Assembly: GCA_963706905.1 (NCBI GenBank)
Contig: CAVPNY010000007.1
Location: 37,480-101,479 of the forward strand
DNA: 64,000 nucleotides
Direction: 5' to 3'
DNA from: CAVPNY01 sp963706905
GTDB taxonomy: Bacteria; Chloroflexota; Anaerolineae; Anaerolineales; UBA4823
Shown: positions 23,347 to 32,440 of the stretch, one piece after another
Numbering within the stretch: position 1 is the stretch's first letter
Layout: each line of letters starts with the position of its first letter
The notes under the pieces: generated by a model
The model's database searches: none
What the model was told of the DNA's origin: nothing
The model's input: the letters and a program-made list of their open reading frames with translations, nothing else
Translations under genes and position numbers: made by a program

Positions 23347-23431
23347 AAATTAGTGTCCGAAAACACTGTGTGTCTTTCTTTGGGGATGGTCTTACTTCCT
23401 CCCATCCCTCGCGGTGCCCTTCCTATCACTC

Positions 23432-23447
23432 TTCAGTTGTTAAGGTT
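23432..23447 (-). promoter_or_regulatory. boxA-like element in the 16S leader
   Basis: AACCTTAACAACTGAA on the minus strand, about 86 bp before 16S. Almost the same element lies before 23S (21458-21473), and a shorter copy, TAACAACTGAA, is at 23545-23555. The CTTAACAA core resembles rRNA antitermination boxA (CTTTAACAA). Confidence 0.45.
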
Positions 23448-23599
23448 CAGTCAACATCCTGCGCATCACAGACAAAAAGCCACCGATGCCAATTCGATTG
23501 ATTCTTGTAGGCACCGGTCGCCAGACCGATTACAGTCTTTTATGTTCAGTTGTTAGCGATCTGCCTGTGTGCGAGATCGATGAGATTATTCTTGGCCTT

Positions 23600-23628
23600 A
23601 TTATAGCGAAAGGTGGGTGGTTTGTCCA
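23600..23628 (-). promoter_or_regulatory. rRNA operon promoter
   Basis: On the minus strand: TGGACA (23628-23623), 17 bp, TATAAT (23605-23600). Transcription would start near 23593, giving a leader of about 245 bases before 16S. Confidence 0.75.
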
Positions 23629-23734
23629 GAGGAATGTATAAGAATATTATTAATCTACCTGGTTGAATTCCAATATTTAGGACACAGACAACCCTGAATA
23701 GCTGAAATACTTTTAGGTTGGAAACCCAACACAA

Positions 23735-25165
23735 TCAGCTGCTTCTTTTTCTATAAAAGAGGAATGCTAAGAATAAGCCAACCGCGACCAGGCTAATTGA
23801 GGCAAGCCAGACTACGGGTTTTCCATTCCCGGTTGCAGTCAATTTAATCGTAGGAGTGGGGCTGATAATCGCTGATGTTGGACTCTGGGTAGGGGTCGAC
23901 GTGGATAGTTCTAACGTGGCAGTAGCTGTGGTTGTTGCAGGCGCAGGGGTTGGAGTTTGAGTGGCAGGCGGAGTCACCTGTAAAATTAATTTTTGATCGG
24001 GCAGCAGGATAGAAGCCGAATTTAATCCGTTCCATGCCATCAAATCACTCATATTAATTTCGTATAGATTTGCGATCCACGATAGGGTTTCCCCACTCGC
24101 TACCTTATGGTAGTACTTTCCGTCGCTCTCCGGTGTAAGTTTCTCGATCAAAGTGAGAGGGCGAGGGGTTGCGCTGGGTGTCACAGAGCCAGGGTCGATC
24201 AGTAATTTCTGACCGACGGATAGAATAGTATCGGTTTGAATACCGTTTAGACTTAGGAGGCGATCGAGATTGATATCATAAGCCTGAGCGATGGTGGTGA
24301 GGGTCTGGTATACCTGGACTTCGTGGACTATTTTTCCGCTGCTATCGGATTTGCTGATCTGGACCATGCCCACTGGAGTTGGGGTGGCATAGCCTTCGGT
24401 ATTGCTTCCCGGGATGAACAGGCGTTGTCCGATCTGCAGTTTGGATTCTTTAGAGATATTGTTCCAGATTTCCAGATCTTTGACGGTGATTTTGTAGGCG
24501 ATAGCAATAGCCCACAAGGATTGGCCGGCTTCGACAACGTGAAAAACCCGGCCCTCTTTATCGGGCGCAGCGATTTTCACAGGTATGACGATTTGAGGCA
24601 CACCAACCGCAGGGGGGTTATCACCATCGCCGCCTGGGGGGGCGGTATATTTTCCACAGGGTTCACCAGAGACATAGGCGGCTTGTAACACGTAGTAAGT
24701 CAGGCCATTGGGCGCTTCGGCGATACCTGCACCAACGTGACAGTAAGCTGAATTAGTGGCTGGGAGCATATGATCCGGGTCAGCCCAGGCTAACATAATC
24801 TCGTCGATGGAGTAATCCCCACCCGCAGCAAAATTTTCAGTAGCCCAAACTTTACCGCCGCCGCCGTAGCCAGCAGCAGCGATGCGCCCACGCACATCGC
24901 CAATGTGGTTCGACATCTGGTTGGCAGCCATGATCTCGGCGGTGGACTGAGCGACGGCATTGATGATGGGGTCTTCCACTAGGGGGCGATAGCCGTAGGC
25001 GGCGCGCAGGCCGTTCATGGCGATGATCAAGTCATAGGCGGCGACTTCAGCAGCCTGAACACTCTGGGGCTGTGGCAGGAAAGTAGGAAGATTGGCGGTA
25101 GGATTCAGAAATGCTACCAGCAGCAAAAGCAAGAGAAACCAACGGAAGGTCAGACTAGTTCGCAT
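23735..25165 (-). CDS. CAP-domain protein with three LysM repeats
   Basis: A 476-residue surface protein from the ATG at 25165 (a start at 25207 would lengthen the signal peptide). Signal peptide (about 5-25), a CAP/SCP domain (about 45-180; NGLRAAYGYRPL, ENFAAGG, HVGAGIAEA), three LysM repeats (about 205-250, 275-320, 350-395), a Thr/Pro/Ser-rich stalk and a C-terminal transmembrane helix with RKRSS. LysM binds peptidoglycan, so it is probably wall-associated. The -10 element TATAAT ends 6 bases before the ATG, implying a leaderless mRNA. Confidence 0.88.
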   Translation of the reverse strand: MRTSLTFRWFLLLLLLVAFLNPTANLPTFLPQPQSVQAAEVAAYDLIIAMNGLRAAYGYRPLVEDPIINAVAQSTAEIMAANQMSNHIGDVRGRIAAAGYGGGGKVWATENFAAGGDYSIDEIMLAWADPDHMLPATNSAYCHVGAGIAEAPNGLTYYVLQAAYVSGEPCGKYTAPPGGDGDNPPAVGVPQIVIPVKIAAPDKEGRVFHVVEAGQSLWAIAIAYKITVKDLEIWNNISKESKLQIGQRLFIPGSNTEGYATPTPVGMVQISKSDSSGKIVHEVQVYQTLTTIAQAYDINLDRLLSLNGIQTDTILSVGQKLLIDPGSVTPSATPRPLTLIEKLTPESDGKYYHKVASGETLSWIANLYEINMSDLMAWNGLNSASILLPDQKLILQVTPPATQTPTPAPATTTATATLELSTSTPTQSPTSAIISPTPTIKLTATGNGKPVVWLASISLVAVGLFLAFLFYRKRSS

Positions 25166-25171
25166 GCGACA

Positions 25172-25177
25172 ATTATA
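25172..25177 (-). promoter_or_regulatory. -10 element of the CAP-LysM gene
   Basis: TATAAT on the minus strand, 6 bases before the start codon. The -35 region is weak. Supports leaderless transcription from about 25165. Confidence 0.45.
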
Positions 25178-25235
25178 ACGGTAATGTATTGCGAATAACT
25201 TGAGCAACTCTAAACGGACTTAAACGGAGCCCCGA

Positions 25236-26243
25236 TCAATGTGCTTCTTCAAAGATTTCCCAATAACCTTGATCGAGCTCGTCTGCGGAGAGGTGGGCGT
25301 AGCGCTGGGTGACGGCGATATTGCGGTGGCGAGCGAGCTCCTGGGCCAGCTTGAGATTGCCGCCTGAGCCGACCAGTACTGTGGTGACAAAATAATGACG
25401 GAACGAGTGGGGTGTGATGGTACCAACTGCTTCCGCTCCAAGGGCTTCGGTGACCCGTTGGGCGACGATGTTGCGTCCGGTGGTAGTAGTGATGGGTTTG
25501 ATCTTCTTACCAGCGCCTTTGTCATGGCGGGCGAAGATGGGCAGGGAGGTGAGGGGTTTCCCGGATGAGCCATCCAGGATGGCTCGGGCAGCAAAGTAAT
25601 CGCGCAGGGTATGCATGGCGCGTTTTGAAAATCGGACCACTGCCTGCTGATCGCCTTTGCCGATGATCACAGCCTTGCCTTCATTCCAATCCACGTCGCC
25701 CCGCCGCAAGGCGCATGCTTCGTGGACGCGCAATCCCGTATCGGCCAGAGTGACTAGAAATGCCCGGTCACGGAGTTCGCGCAGTCGTTCAGTTTCGTCA
25801 TCGGTTAGTGTGGATGTAAGATTTATTGCATATTCAAGTACATCCTCAATTGCTATTCGTGGAAACTGCGGCAAACGTTGACCGGTGCGCCGGGAACGCT
25901 GGCGAATGAGCAGTCGAACACGGGGAAGGTTAGGATCGGCAAGCCGTTCGGCAGCCAGGTACTCGAAGAAACCTGCCACGGCGGTTAAATATAATCGTTC
26001 GGTGGCAGGGGAATAAGACTTGAGCGCAGAGGCGAACCAGGCTATGGAATCTTCGGTCAGCGCTGAAACCGGAGTTTTTGATGGGGGGAGGTCGTGATCA
26101 TCTAAAACTTGCTGGAAGGTGTTGAGGGCATAGAGATAGGTCCGAGCGGTGTTGGCGCTCCTGGACAAGGTTACACTTTCAAGATAATTCTGGATGGAAT
26201 AATTCAGGAGATTGGGGGTAGACCCTTTAATAGTAGGTTTCAT
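25236..26243 (-). CDS. Tyrosine recombinase, XerC/XerD type
   Basis: A 335-residue integrase-family recombinase. N-terminal SAM-like core-binding domain (about 12-110) and catalytic domain with Arg in GLRVHEACALRR, His-x-x-Arg in PHSFRHYF, second His in ARHRNI and Tyr in TQRYAHLS. All catalytic residues are present. Size and form fit a chromosomal dimer-resolution XerCD-like enzyme, but phage or element integrases look alike; no attachment sites or cargo are seen. Confidence 0.85.
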   Translation of the reverse strand: MKPTIKGSTPNLLNYSIQNYLESVTLSRSANTARTYLYALNTFQQVLDDHDLPPSKTPVSALTEDSIAWFASALKSYSPATERLYLTAVAGFFEYLAAERLADPNLPRVRLLIRQRSRRTGQRLPQFPRIAIEDVLEYAINLTSTLTDDETERLRELRDRAFLVTLADTGLRVHEACALRRGDVDWNEGKAVIIGKGDQQAVVRFSKRAMHTLRDYFAARAILDGSSGKPLTSLPIFARHDKGAGKKIKPITTTTGRNIVAQRVTEALGAEAVGTITPHSFRHYFVTTVLVGSGGNLKLAQELARHRNIAVTQRYAHLSADELDQGYWEIFEEAH

Positions 26244-26281
26244 GAGCGATCCTATTGTTTGTGTTAATGATACTTAACGAA

Positions 26282-26310
26282 AGCATAACATCTGAATATG
26301 GATTTGTCAA
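26282..26310 (-). promoter_or_regulatory. Promoter of the tyrosine recombinase gene
   Basis: On the minus strand TTGACA (26310-26305), 17 bp, TATGCT (26287-26282), 39 bp before the start codon. Confidence 0.65.
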
Positions 26311-26679
26311 GGAATCCTGCTCCCCTACTCATTAATTCAGATATCGTCGAAGTGTAATGTTCCTGTTCGTCAATCCGATGGTTTGTTATCCCATAGTAAA
26401 CATACACGATATACCCAACATCGGGTACCTCATTTTGTTGCATTTTTTCAGAACCCCTCCCCCATATGTGTTTCTCTTCCAGTTCCCTGATGGCTTATTA
26501 ACCTTCCGGCGAATGGATATAATCCTTCCAAGTCCAAAGCCTCGCGCTAGTGGCCCATCATTTGAATTTCCAGTTTGAGCCTGGACAACGTTTTAGTTGA
26601 TAGCTTCTGAGAGGTCTCCAAGTTATAATTCGTGGAAATCATTCGTGGGTTTTATCACGACCCCGAAAGGAAATTACTT
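26311..26679. other. Intergenic region before the thiolase gene
   Basis: About 370 bp without a supported gene; a 73-codon open frame at 26357-26578 has no ribosome site or family-like sequence. TATAAT hexamers at 26518-26523 and 26624-26629 are candidate -10 elements for the thiolase gene, without strong -35 partners. Confidence 0.4.
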
Positions 26680-27846
26680 ATGCGTAAGGTTGCTGTAATT
26701 GGAATCGGCCAAACGCCAGTATCCGAACACTGGGATAAATCCTTAAAAGAACTCGCTGGTGAGGCTGTCTTTGCAGCGATGCTGGATGCAGGTCGAAATA
26801 CTGCGGATGGCCTATTCGTTGGAAATATGATGTCTGGTTCTCTCAACCGACAGGGAAATCTGGGAACGCTAATCAGCGACTGGGTAGGATTACACAAGGT
26901 TGAGGCCGTTAAAATAGAAGCCGCTTGCGGCTCTGGTGGGTCAGCATTTCGAAGCGGACTGATAGCTGTTGCTTCAGGCGAAATGGATAGCGCCATTGTG
27001 GTTGGTGTAGAAAAGATGACAGATGCCAAGCCGGCTGAGACTACTGCAGCGCTGGCAGCGGCAGCGGACGCCGATTGGGAAGCTGCTCAAGGACTTTCCT
27101 TCGTGGCGATCAATGCACTCGTAATGCGGCGTTATATGCATGAGTACGGTTGGAGGCACACCGACTTTGCGCCTTTCTCGATAGCAGCCCATGCGAACGC
27201 GGCTAACAACCCCAATGCACGCTTGCAATTCGCTATCACCGAGGCAGATTACCAGAAAGCTCGTATGGTCGCCGAGCCAATCAACTTGCTGGACGCTTCC
27301 CCTATTGGGGATGGAGCAGCCGCCGTATTTCTCGTCCCTTTGGATAATCTCAACACGACAATTTCTAGAAGAGTTTATCCTGGGATCACAGTTGTAGGCT
27401 CAGCCTCAGCGACAGATTCAATTGCAGTGCATGACCGAAAAGATCCGACCTGGTTATCCGCGGCCGAGCTATCCGCTAAGAAAGCATATTCCCAGGCTGG
27501 CCTATCGCCGGCTGAGATTGATTTCTTCGAGCTCCATGATGCGTTTTCTATCATGTCAGCACTATCGTTAGAAGCTTGTGGCTTTGCCGACCGTGGAAGT
27601 GGGCCTAGGCTGGGATGTGATGGCGAGATATTCCGCAACGGACGCATTCCGATTGCTACTATGGGCGGCTTAAAAGCACGTGGTCACCCGGTTGGCGCGA
27701 CTGGCATTTACCAGATTGTTGAGGTAGTCCAGCAGCTCCGCGGTCAGGCTGGTGCAAACCAGATTGAAGGAACTCGGATTGGTATGGCCCAGAATATTGG
27801 CGGAAGTGGCGCAACGATCGTTACGCATATCCTCCGAACAGAATGA
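26680..27846 (+). CDS. Thiolase-family protein (acetyl-CoA acetyltransferase type)
   Basis: A 388-residue thiolase of the archaeal/SCP2-like kind. Acyl-accepting Cys in EAACGSGGSAF (about residue 88), His in ELHDAFSIM and His in GGLKARGHPVGATG. The ATG at 26680 has AAAGGAA just upstream; the 26632 frame start is rejected. Such proteins in archaea act in the mevalonate route together with HMG-CoA synthase and a DUF35 protein, but neither is adjacent here, so the pathway is undecided. Confidence 0.88.
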   Translation: MRKVAVIGIGQTPVSEHWDKSLKELAGEAVFAAMLDAGRNTADGLFVGNMMSGSLNRQGNLGTLISDWVGLHKVEAVKIEAACGSGGSAFRSGLIAVASGEMDSAIVVGVEKMTDAKPAETTAALAAAADADWEAAQGLSFVAINALVMRRYMHEYGWRHTDFAPFSIAAHANAANNPNARLQFAITEADYQKARMVAEPINLLDASPIGDGAAAVFLVPLDNLNTTISRRVYPGITVVGSASATDSIAVHDRKDPTWLSAAELSAKKAYSQAGLSPAEIDFFELHDAFSIMSALSLEACGFADRGSGPRLGCDGEIFRNGRIPIATMGGLKARGHPVGATGIYQIVEVVQQLRGQAGANQIEGTRIGMAQNIGGSGATIVTHILRTE

Positions 27847-27883
27847 GCCTACCCACCCCACTAAATTAAGTTATTCCAATTCG

Positions 27884-27918
27884 ATACACCCACTGTCATC
27901 TTACAGGGGGTGTATTAT
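27884..27918 (+). terminator. Terminator-like hairpin after the thiolase gene
   Basis: ATACACCC and GGGTGTAT pair, with an inner CTGT/ACAG extension, followed by TATTATTC. The T run is weak. Confidence 0.4.
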
Positions 27919-27927
27919 TCTTAGAAG

Positions 27928-28006
27928 TTACGCAGTTCAAGAGGACGGGGGTGTTTTGGCGGGCGTAGCCCGCCAAAACACCCCCACACTCCCACCAACT
28001 GCGTAA
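27928..28006. repeat. Nested palindromic element (REP/MITE-like)
   Basis: A perfect 18-bp inverted repeat with a 3-base loop (27947-27964 and 27968-27985; arm GGGGGTGTTTTGGCGGGC) lies within an outer 10-bp inverted repeat, TTACGCAGTT / AACTGCGTAA (27928-27937 and 27997-28006). The symmetry and length exceed a normal terminator. It is probably a dispersed palindromic repeat or the folded remnant of a small transposon. Confidence 0.7.
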
Positions 28007-28122
28007 GTCCTAATTCATTAACCTCTCGAGATAACGGATTCCCCGGCTTACACTATCTGACAAAACACCCGAAGCTCCTCGAAATCAGGCTTATAAAATT
28101 ACTTGTAAGATTAAACGATTAA

Positions 28123-28138
28123 TAGTACAATTGTTCTA
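28123..28138. promoter_or_regulatory. Imperfect palindrome before the radical SAM gene
   Basis: TAGTACAATTGTTCTA, 37 bp before the start codon. The core resembles a GAAC-N4-GTTC LexA site with one mismatch in the left half. Suggestive because the downstream gene is a putative DNA-repair protein. Confidence 0.3.
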
Positions 28139-28175
28139 TATTTTCCATAAGTCCCACCTTTTCTTCCTACTCACC

Positions 28176-29324
28176 ATGACCAGCCTTTCCATAGACACGC
28201 TTAAGTCGTTATCCTCTCAAATGCATCTGGAGCCAACCGAAGAAACCGGATGCCCCAAGATTGACAACCAGGATAAACTCGCCGGTACGGTTTACCAGGC
28301 CGCAATGCCAAATGGGAAGAGCATCAAATTACTCAAAACACTGCTAACCTCAGCCTGCGAGCGCAATTGTTATTACTGCCCATTTCGGGCAGGTCGTGAT
28401 TTCCGGCGCGAAACCCTGAAGCCAGACGAGATGGCCAACACCTTCATGCATTTGCATCAAGCCGGGCTTGTCGAAGGGATGTTCCTCAGCTCGGGGATTA
28501 TTGGTGGTGGGTTGAACACCCAGGATAGGATCATTGCCACGGCCGAGATCCTCCGCAAGAATTTTCATTACAGAGGATATTTACACCTGAAGGTGATGCC
28601 AGGAGCAGAACAGGCTCAGGTGGAGCAAACGATGCTGTTGGCAAACCGGGTGTCAGTAAATTTGGAGGCGCCTAATACGGAACGGTTAACCAGGCTTGCG
28701 CCGCGCAAGGAATTTGTTGAAGAGTTGATGCAACCATTGAAGTGGATTGAGGTTATACGCCAAAATCAGCAACCCAATCAAGCCTGGAATCAGCACTGGC
28801 CATCCTCTGTCACCCAATTCGTGGTAGGTGCGGCAGGTGAAAGCGATCTGGAGCTGCTCTCAACGACAGAGTATCTGTATAAAAACCTTGGCCTACGAAG
28901 AGCTTATTATTCGAAGTTCAATCCAATTGAGGGTACTCCGTTGGAAGAACTTCCTCCCACGTCTGCTCGAAGGGAGCATCGCTTGTATCAGGCGTCCTTT
29001 TTGATCAGGGATTACGGATTTTCGATTGAAGATATGCCATTCGATCAGGATGGATTACTTCCTAGTTCGCAAGATCCCAAACAAGCCTGGGCGAAGGAGA
29101 ATCTACTTGAACGTCCAATTGAGATTAACCTCGCTGACCGTCATGAATTGATGCGCATTCCTGGAATAGGACCCAAGGGCGCCAATACTATTGTTTCAAC
29201 TCGGCGTAACAATCCTTTTCGAACTATTGAAGACTTGCGCCGGGTTGGAATTAATCCTACAAAAGCTCTGCCCTACATACTACTATCTGGTCTTCAGCCA
29301 TCTCATCAGCTCCACATGTTTTAA
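28176..29324 (+). CDS. Putative DNA modification/repair radical SAM protein
   Basis: A 382-residue protein with a radical SAM cluster motif CERNCYYC (near residues 56-63) and a C-terminal helix-hairpin-helix (ELMRIPGIGPKGANTIV, about 320-340) that should bind DNA. This matches the family named putative DNA modification/repair radical SAM protein (TIGR03916). Its usual partner, a DUF4130 protein, is not adjacent. The ATG at 28176 (MTSLSI) is chosen; the longer frame from 28131 begins in AT-rich leader sequence. Activity is unknown. Confidence 0.85.
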   Translation: MTSLSIDTLKSLSSQMHLEPTEETGCPKIDNQDKLAGTVYQAAMPNGKSIKLLKTLLTSACERNCYYCPFRAGRDFRRETLKPDEMANTFMHLHQAGLVEGMFLSSGIIGGGLNTQDRIIATAEILRKNFHYRGYLHLKVMPGAEQAQVEQTMLLANRVSVNLEAPNTERLTRLAPRKEFVEELMQPLKWIEVIRQNQQPNQAWNQHWPSSVTQFVVGAAGESDLELLSTTEYLYKNLGLRRAYYSKFNPIEGTPLEELPPTSARREHRLYQASFLIRDYGFSIEDMPFDQDGLLPSSQDPKQAWAKENLLERPIEINLADRHELMRIPGIGPKGANTIVSTRRNNPFRTIEDLRRVGINPTKALPYILLSGLQPSHQLHMF

Positions 29325-29350
29325 TCCCAGCCCTGAAATTCTTCCATCTG

Positions 29351-29415
29351 GATAATCCGATATAATTGTTTGACCAAGGCAGCAGGGCATGTATCATTCT
29401 CTGTTTCGGATTATC
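29351..29415. promoter_or_regulatory. 10-bp inverted repeats flanking the hyuA promoter
   Basis: GATAATCCGA (29351-29360) and TCGGATTATC (29406-29415) are perfect inverted copies 45 bp apart. Between them lies TTGACC (29370-29375), 16 bp, TATCAT (29392-29397), a likely promoter. Two operator half-sites, or an mRNA-leader structure, are possible. Confidence 0.4.
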
Positions 29416-29425
29416 TCGTTAATCT

Positions 29426-31483
29426 ATGTCGATTGAATTAGATCACACTTTAAAAATCGGTATCGATATTGGCGGGACCTTCACCGATTTTGTGGTTATA
29501 TCTTCTGATTCGGAAAAAATTGAAAGTTTCAAACTATTATCAACCCCATCCGATCCTTCAATTGCAGTCCTGCAGGGTATAGAGATTATTCTAGAACAAT
29601 TCCCTACACCGAACGGATTATTGAAGGTGATCCACGGCTCGACAGTTGCCACGAATGCTCTCCTTGAGGGCAAGGGCGCAGTGACCGCTCTGGTCACAAC
29701 TTACGGATTTCGGGACGTACTAGAAATTGGACGGCAGAACCGTCCAGAATTATATCGTTTTGATTTTTCGCCTCTCCATCCTCTTGTCCCCCGTAAGTTG
29801 AGATTTGAAATCCAAGAACGAATAGACCATACGGGCCAGGTGCTAAATTCTCTTCAGGAAGATCATCTTGATCAGCTGATTTCGAATTTGGCGCAGTTTC
29901 CCATCGAATCAGTTGCTGTCTGCTTCTTATTCTCTTTTGTTAATCCAGATCACGAAGATGCCATCACAGCTCGTCTTCGCCAGGCCGGCTATTTTGTTTC
30001 ACCATCAACCGAAATCCTGCCGGAATTTCGTGAATATGAACGTACCAGTACGACAGTCATCAACGCTTATGTCTCACCGATATTGGATCGTTACTTAGCG
30101 CGCCTGGACGAAGCGCTTGCAAGGCGAGCAAGTCGGGTTCAATTTCAGGTGATGCAATCGAATGGAGGAAATATCAGCATAGGAGAGGCCCGGCGAAGTG
30201 GAGTTCATTGTATCCTTTCGGGTCCCGCGGGTGGGATCATCGGCGCTGAAATTGTATCCCGGCAATACTCCCAGGTGAATCCTGGAAGCGCATCAGATTT
30301 GAAAGTGATCACGTTCGATATGGGCGGTACATCGACGGACGTTTCGCTCATTGATGGATCACCGCGCATAACAACCGAGGCGGTGGTTGGTGGTTATCCC
30401 ATTGGCATTCCTGTCCTGGACATTCATACTATTGGTGCAGGCGGTGGTTCGATTGCCAGTGTGGATGCTGGAGGGGCACTCAGAGTAGGTCCGCAGAGCG
30501 CGGGTGCAAACCCAGGGCCAGCCTGTTATGGTCGCGGAGATGAGAAATTTGATCAGCCTACAGTCACGGATGCCAACCTGGTACTAGGGCGGTTGCAAAG
30601 CGAATATTTTCTGGGAGGTAAAATGCCTCTCTATCACATCCGGGCATTTAACGCTCTGCAGAAGGTTGGAACTTCTCTCCAGCTTGACCCTATACAGACT
30701 GCTTTGGGTATTGTAAAGGTTGTTAATGCTCATATGGCGCGGGCTTTACGGCTGATCTCCGTCGAGCGCGGGCATGATCCACGGGATTTCACTTTGGTTT
30801 CCTTTGGCGGCGCCGGTGGATTGCACGCCAGCGAACTTGCAAGAGAATTAGGCATCCCTTATGTACTGATTCCATCTTATGCGTCGACCTTATCAGCATA
30901 TGGGATGTTGGGAGCAGATGTGATCAAGGACTATTCACGCACCGTTATGTTGGAGAGTGATCATTCGGAATCCGAAGTTATTAAATTTCTAGAATTACTT
31001 GCCCAAAGGGGAGTTATGGATTTGGTCAACGAGGGATTTGAACCGAATTCGATTGTCCTGATACCAACCTTGGATATGAGGTATCGAGGTCAATCCTACG
31101 AGCTGGTTGTTCCGTACCAAACGGGTTTTCTAAAAGCATTCCACGATATCCACAAGAACACGTATGGTTATGCACGTTATGGAGCACCGGTGGAGATTGT
31201 GAATATCCGCCTGCGTGCAATGGGAGTGATTCCTGCCTTACCAAATCATACTCAGTCTGACCGCGGTTCCAATTCGAACCACGCTTTGATCGCCTCCCAA
31301 AATGTATATCTATCGCAAATACCGACTAAACTGCCCGTTTTTAATGGCGAAATTCTCGCGGCAGGAAATCAGATCCATGGTCCTGCGATTGTGATTAGAT
31401 CCGATACAACCGTCCTGATTAATAGCGGAGATTTAGCCAAGGTGGATGTATCTGGAAATATTCTCCTTGAGATTGGAGGTTAA
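29426..31483 (+). CDS. hyuA: Hydantoinase/oxoprolinase subunit A
   Basis: A 685-residue ATP-dependent HyuA-family protein with an ASKHA-type nucleotide fold: GIDIGGTFTDFVV (residues 10-22), HGSTVATNALLEGKGA, DMGGTSTDVSLIDG, and GAGGGSIASVDAGG with NPGPACYGRG. Members hydrolyse hydantoins or 5-oxoproline, or carboxylate acetone, with the B subunit; substrate cannot be assigned here. hyuB is present, but a prs-like gene lies between the two, 3 bp after this stop. Confidence 0.92.
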   Translation: MSIELDHTLKIGIDIGGTFTDFVVISSDSEKIESFKLLSTPSDPSIAVLQGIEIILEQFPTPNGLLKVIHGSTVATNALLEGKGAVTALVTTYGFRDVLEIGRQNRPELYRFDFSPLHPLVPRKLRFEIQERIDHTGQVLNSLQEDHLDQLISNLAQFPIESVAVCFLFSFVNPDHEDAITARLRQAGYFVSPSTEILPEFREYERTSTTVINAYVSPILDRYLARLDEALARRASRVQFQVMQSNGGNISIGEARRSGVHCILSGPAGGIIGAEIVSRQYSQVNPGSASDLKVITFDMGGTSTDVSLIDGSPRITTEAVVGGYPIGIPVLDIHTIGAGGGSIASVDAGGALRVGPQSAGANPGPACYGRGDEKFDQPTVTDANLVLGRLQSEYFLGGKMPLYHIRAFNALQKVGTSLQLDPIQTALGIVKVVNAHMARALRLISVERGHDPRDFTLVSFGGAGGLHASELARELGIPYVLIPSYASTLSAYGMLGADVIKDYSRTVMLESDHSESEVIKFLELLAQRGVMDLVNEGFEPNSIVLIPTLDMRYRGQSYELVVPYQTGFLKAFHDIHKNTYGYARYGAPVEIVNIRLRAMGVIPALPNHTQSDRGSNSNHALIASQNVYLSQIPTKLPVFNGEILAAGNQIHGPAIVIRSDTTVLINSGDLAKVDVSGNILLEIGG

Positions 31484-31486
31484 GCA

Positions 31487-32440
31487 ATGGCAATCAGACC
31501 GTATCGAATATTCTCGGGATCAGCGCATCCTGAACTGGCTCAAGAAATTGCCAGCATTATTGGAATTCCTCTTGGCCGGGCGACTACGGTCCATCTTCCT
31601 GATTCTGAAATTCATGTGATGATTGAAGAGGTTGTGCGCGAACAGGACATATTTTTCATTCAACCTTGCAGTGTCCCGGTAAATGACAACTTAATGGAAC
31701 TATTACTCTATCTGGATGCTTTTCGCCGGGCCAGCGTGAGCAGCGTCAGTGCTGTTATTCCGTACTTCCCCTATGCACGCCAGGACAGGATGGTACGTGG
31801 ACGAGAGGCGATCAGCGCCCGAGTGGTCGCTAATCTGATCGAAAGTATGGGGGCAAGTCGAGTGATTTTCTATGATATTCATAACCGCGCTATCCAGGGA
31901 TCTTTTAATATACCAGTCGATCCTCTGACAGCATTACCGCTGTTGGCAAACTACTTCCGGAAGCCTGAATTTGCTAATGCTGCCATCGTCAGTCCTGACG
32001 TGGGTCGCACCAGTCTGGCTGGAAAATACGCCGAACAGCTTGATCTTCCTCTGGTTGTGATGCACAAACGTAGGACGAGTTTTCAAACCGCAGAAACCAC
32101 TCACATTGTCGGAGAGATCAAAGGACGCCGACCGATCATCATTGATGATCTTATGGCCGGGGGTAGTGTTCTGAAACAGATCGATGTTCTGTATGATCGA
32201 GGGGCAGAGGGGAAAGCCTTTTTTGCGATCACCCACCCCATTCTGCTTCCCAGTGCTATAAGACTCCTGGAGCAAAATGATCGTATTGAGAAACTTGTAG
32301 TGACAAATACGATACCCCTCCCTGAGGGGATACAAATTCACCCAAAGATTGAAGTTATCTCTGTTGCTACTCACCTGGCGGATGTTATTGACCTCATCCA
32401 TGAAGGAAAAAGCATATCAACTAAGTTGGTACTTTCTTGA
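31487..32440 (+). CDS. prs: Ribose-phosphate pyrophosphokinase family protein, atypical PRPP loop
   Basis: A 317-residue protein aligned along its length with class I Prs, which makes PRPP from ribose 5-phosphate and ATP: PYFPYARQDRMVRG, catalytic His in DIHNRAIQG, SPDVG, flexible-loop KRR and THPI. The PRPP-binding loop, normally DDxxDTGGT, reads DDLMAGGSV: one residue is lost and the Asp-Thr pair is missing. It sits between hyuA and hyuB with almost no spacing, an odd place for a housekeeping prs. It may be a functional variant or a regulatory paralogue. Confidence 0.85.
   Translation: MAIRPYRIFSGSAHPELAQEIASIIGIPLGRATTVHLPDSEIHVMIEEVVREQDIFFIQPCSVPVNDNLMELLLYLDAFRRASVSSVSAVIPYFPYARQDRMVRGREAISARVVANLIESMGASRVIFYDIHNRAIQGSFNIPVDPLTALPLLANYFRKPEFANAAIVSPDVGRTSLAGKYAEQLDLPLVVMHKRRTSFQTAETTHIVGEIKGRRPIIIDDLMAGGSVLKQIDVLYDRGAEGKAFFAITHPILLPSAIRLLEQNDRIEKLVVTNTIPLPEGIQIHPKIEVISVATHLADVIDLIHEGKSISTKLVLS

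Noticed and set aside
25236..26243. Tyrosine recombinase as the integrase of a genomic island
   Set aside because: No attachment repeats, phage or conjugation genes nearby; the neighbours are housekeeping and it could be a XerCD enzyme.
26357..26578. 73-codon open frame before the thiolase gene
   Set aside because: No ribosome site, low-complexity hydrophobic sequence and no family features; it overlaps the promoter region.
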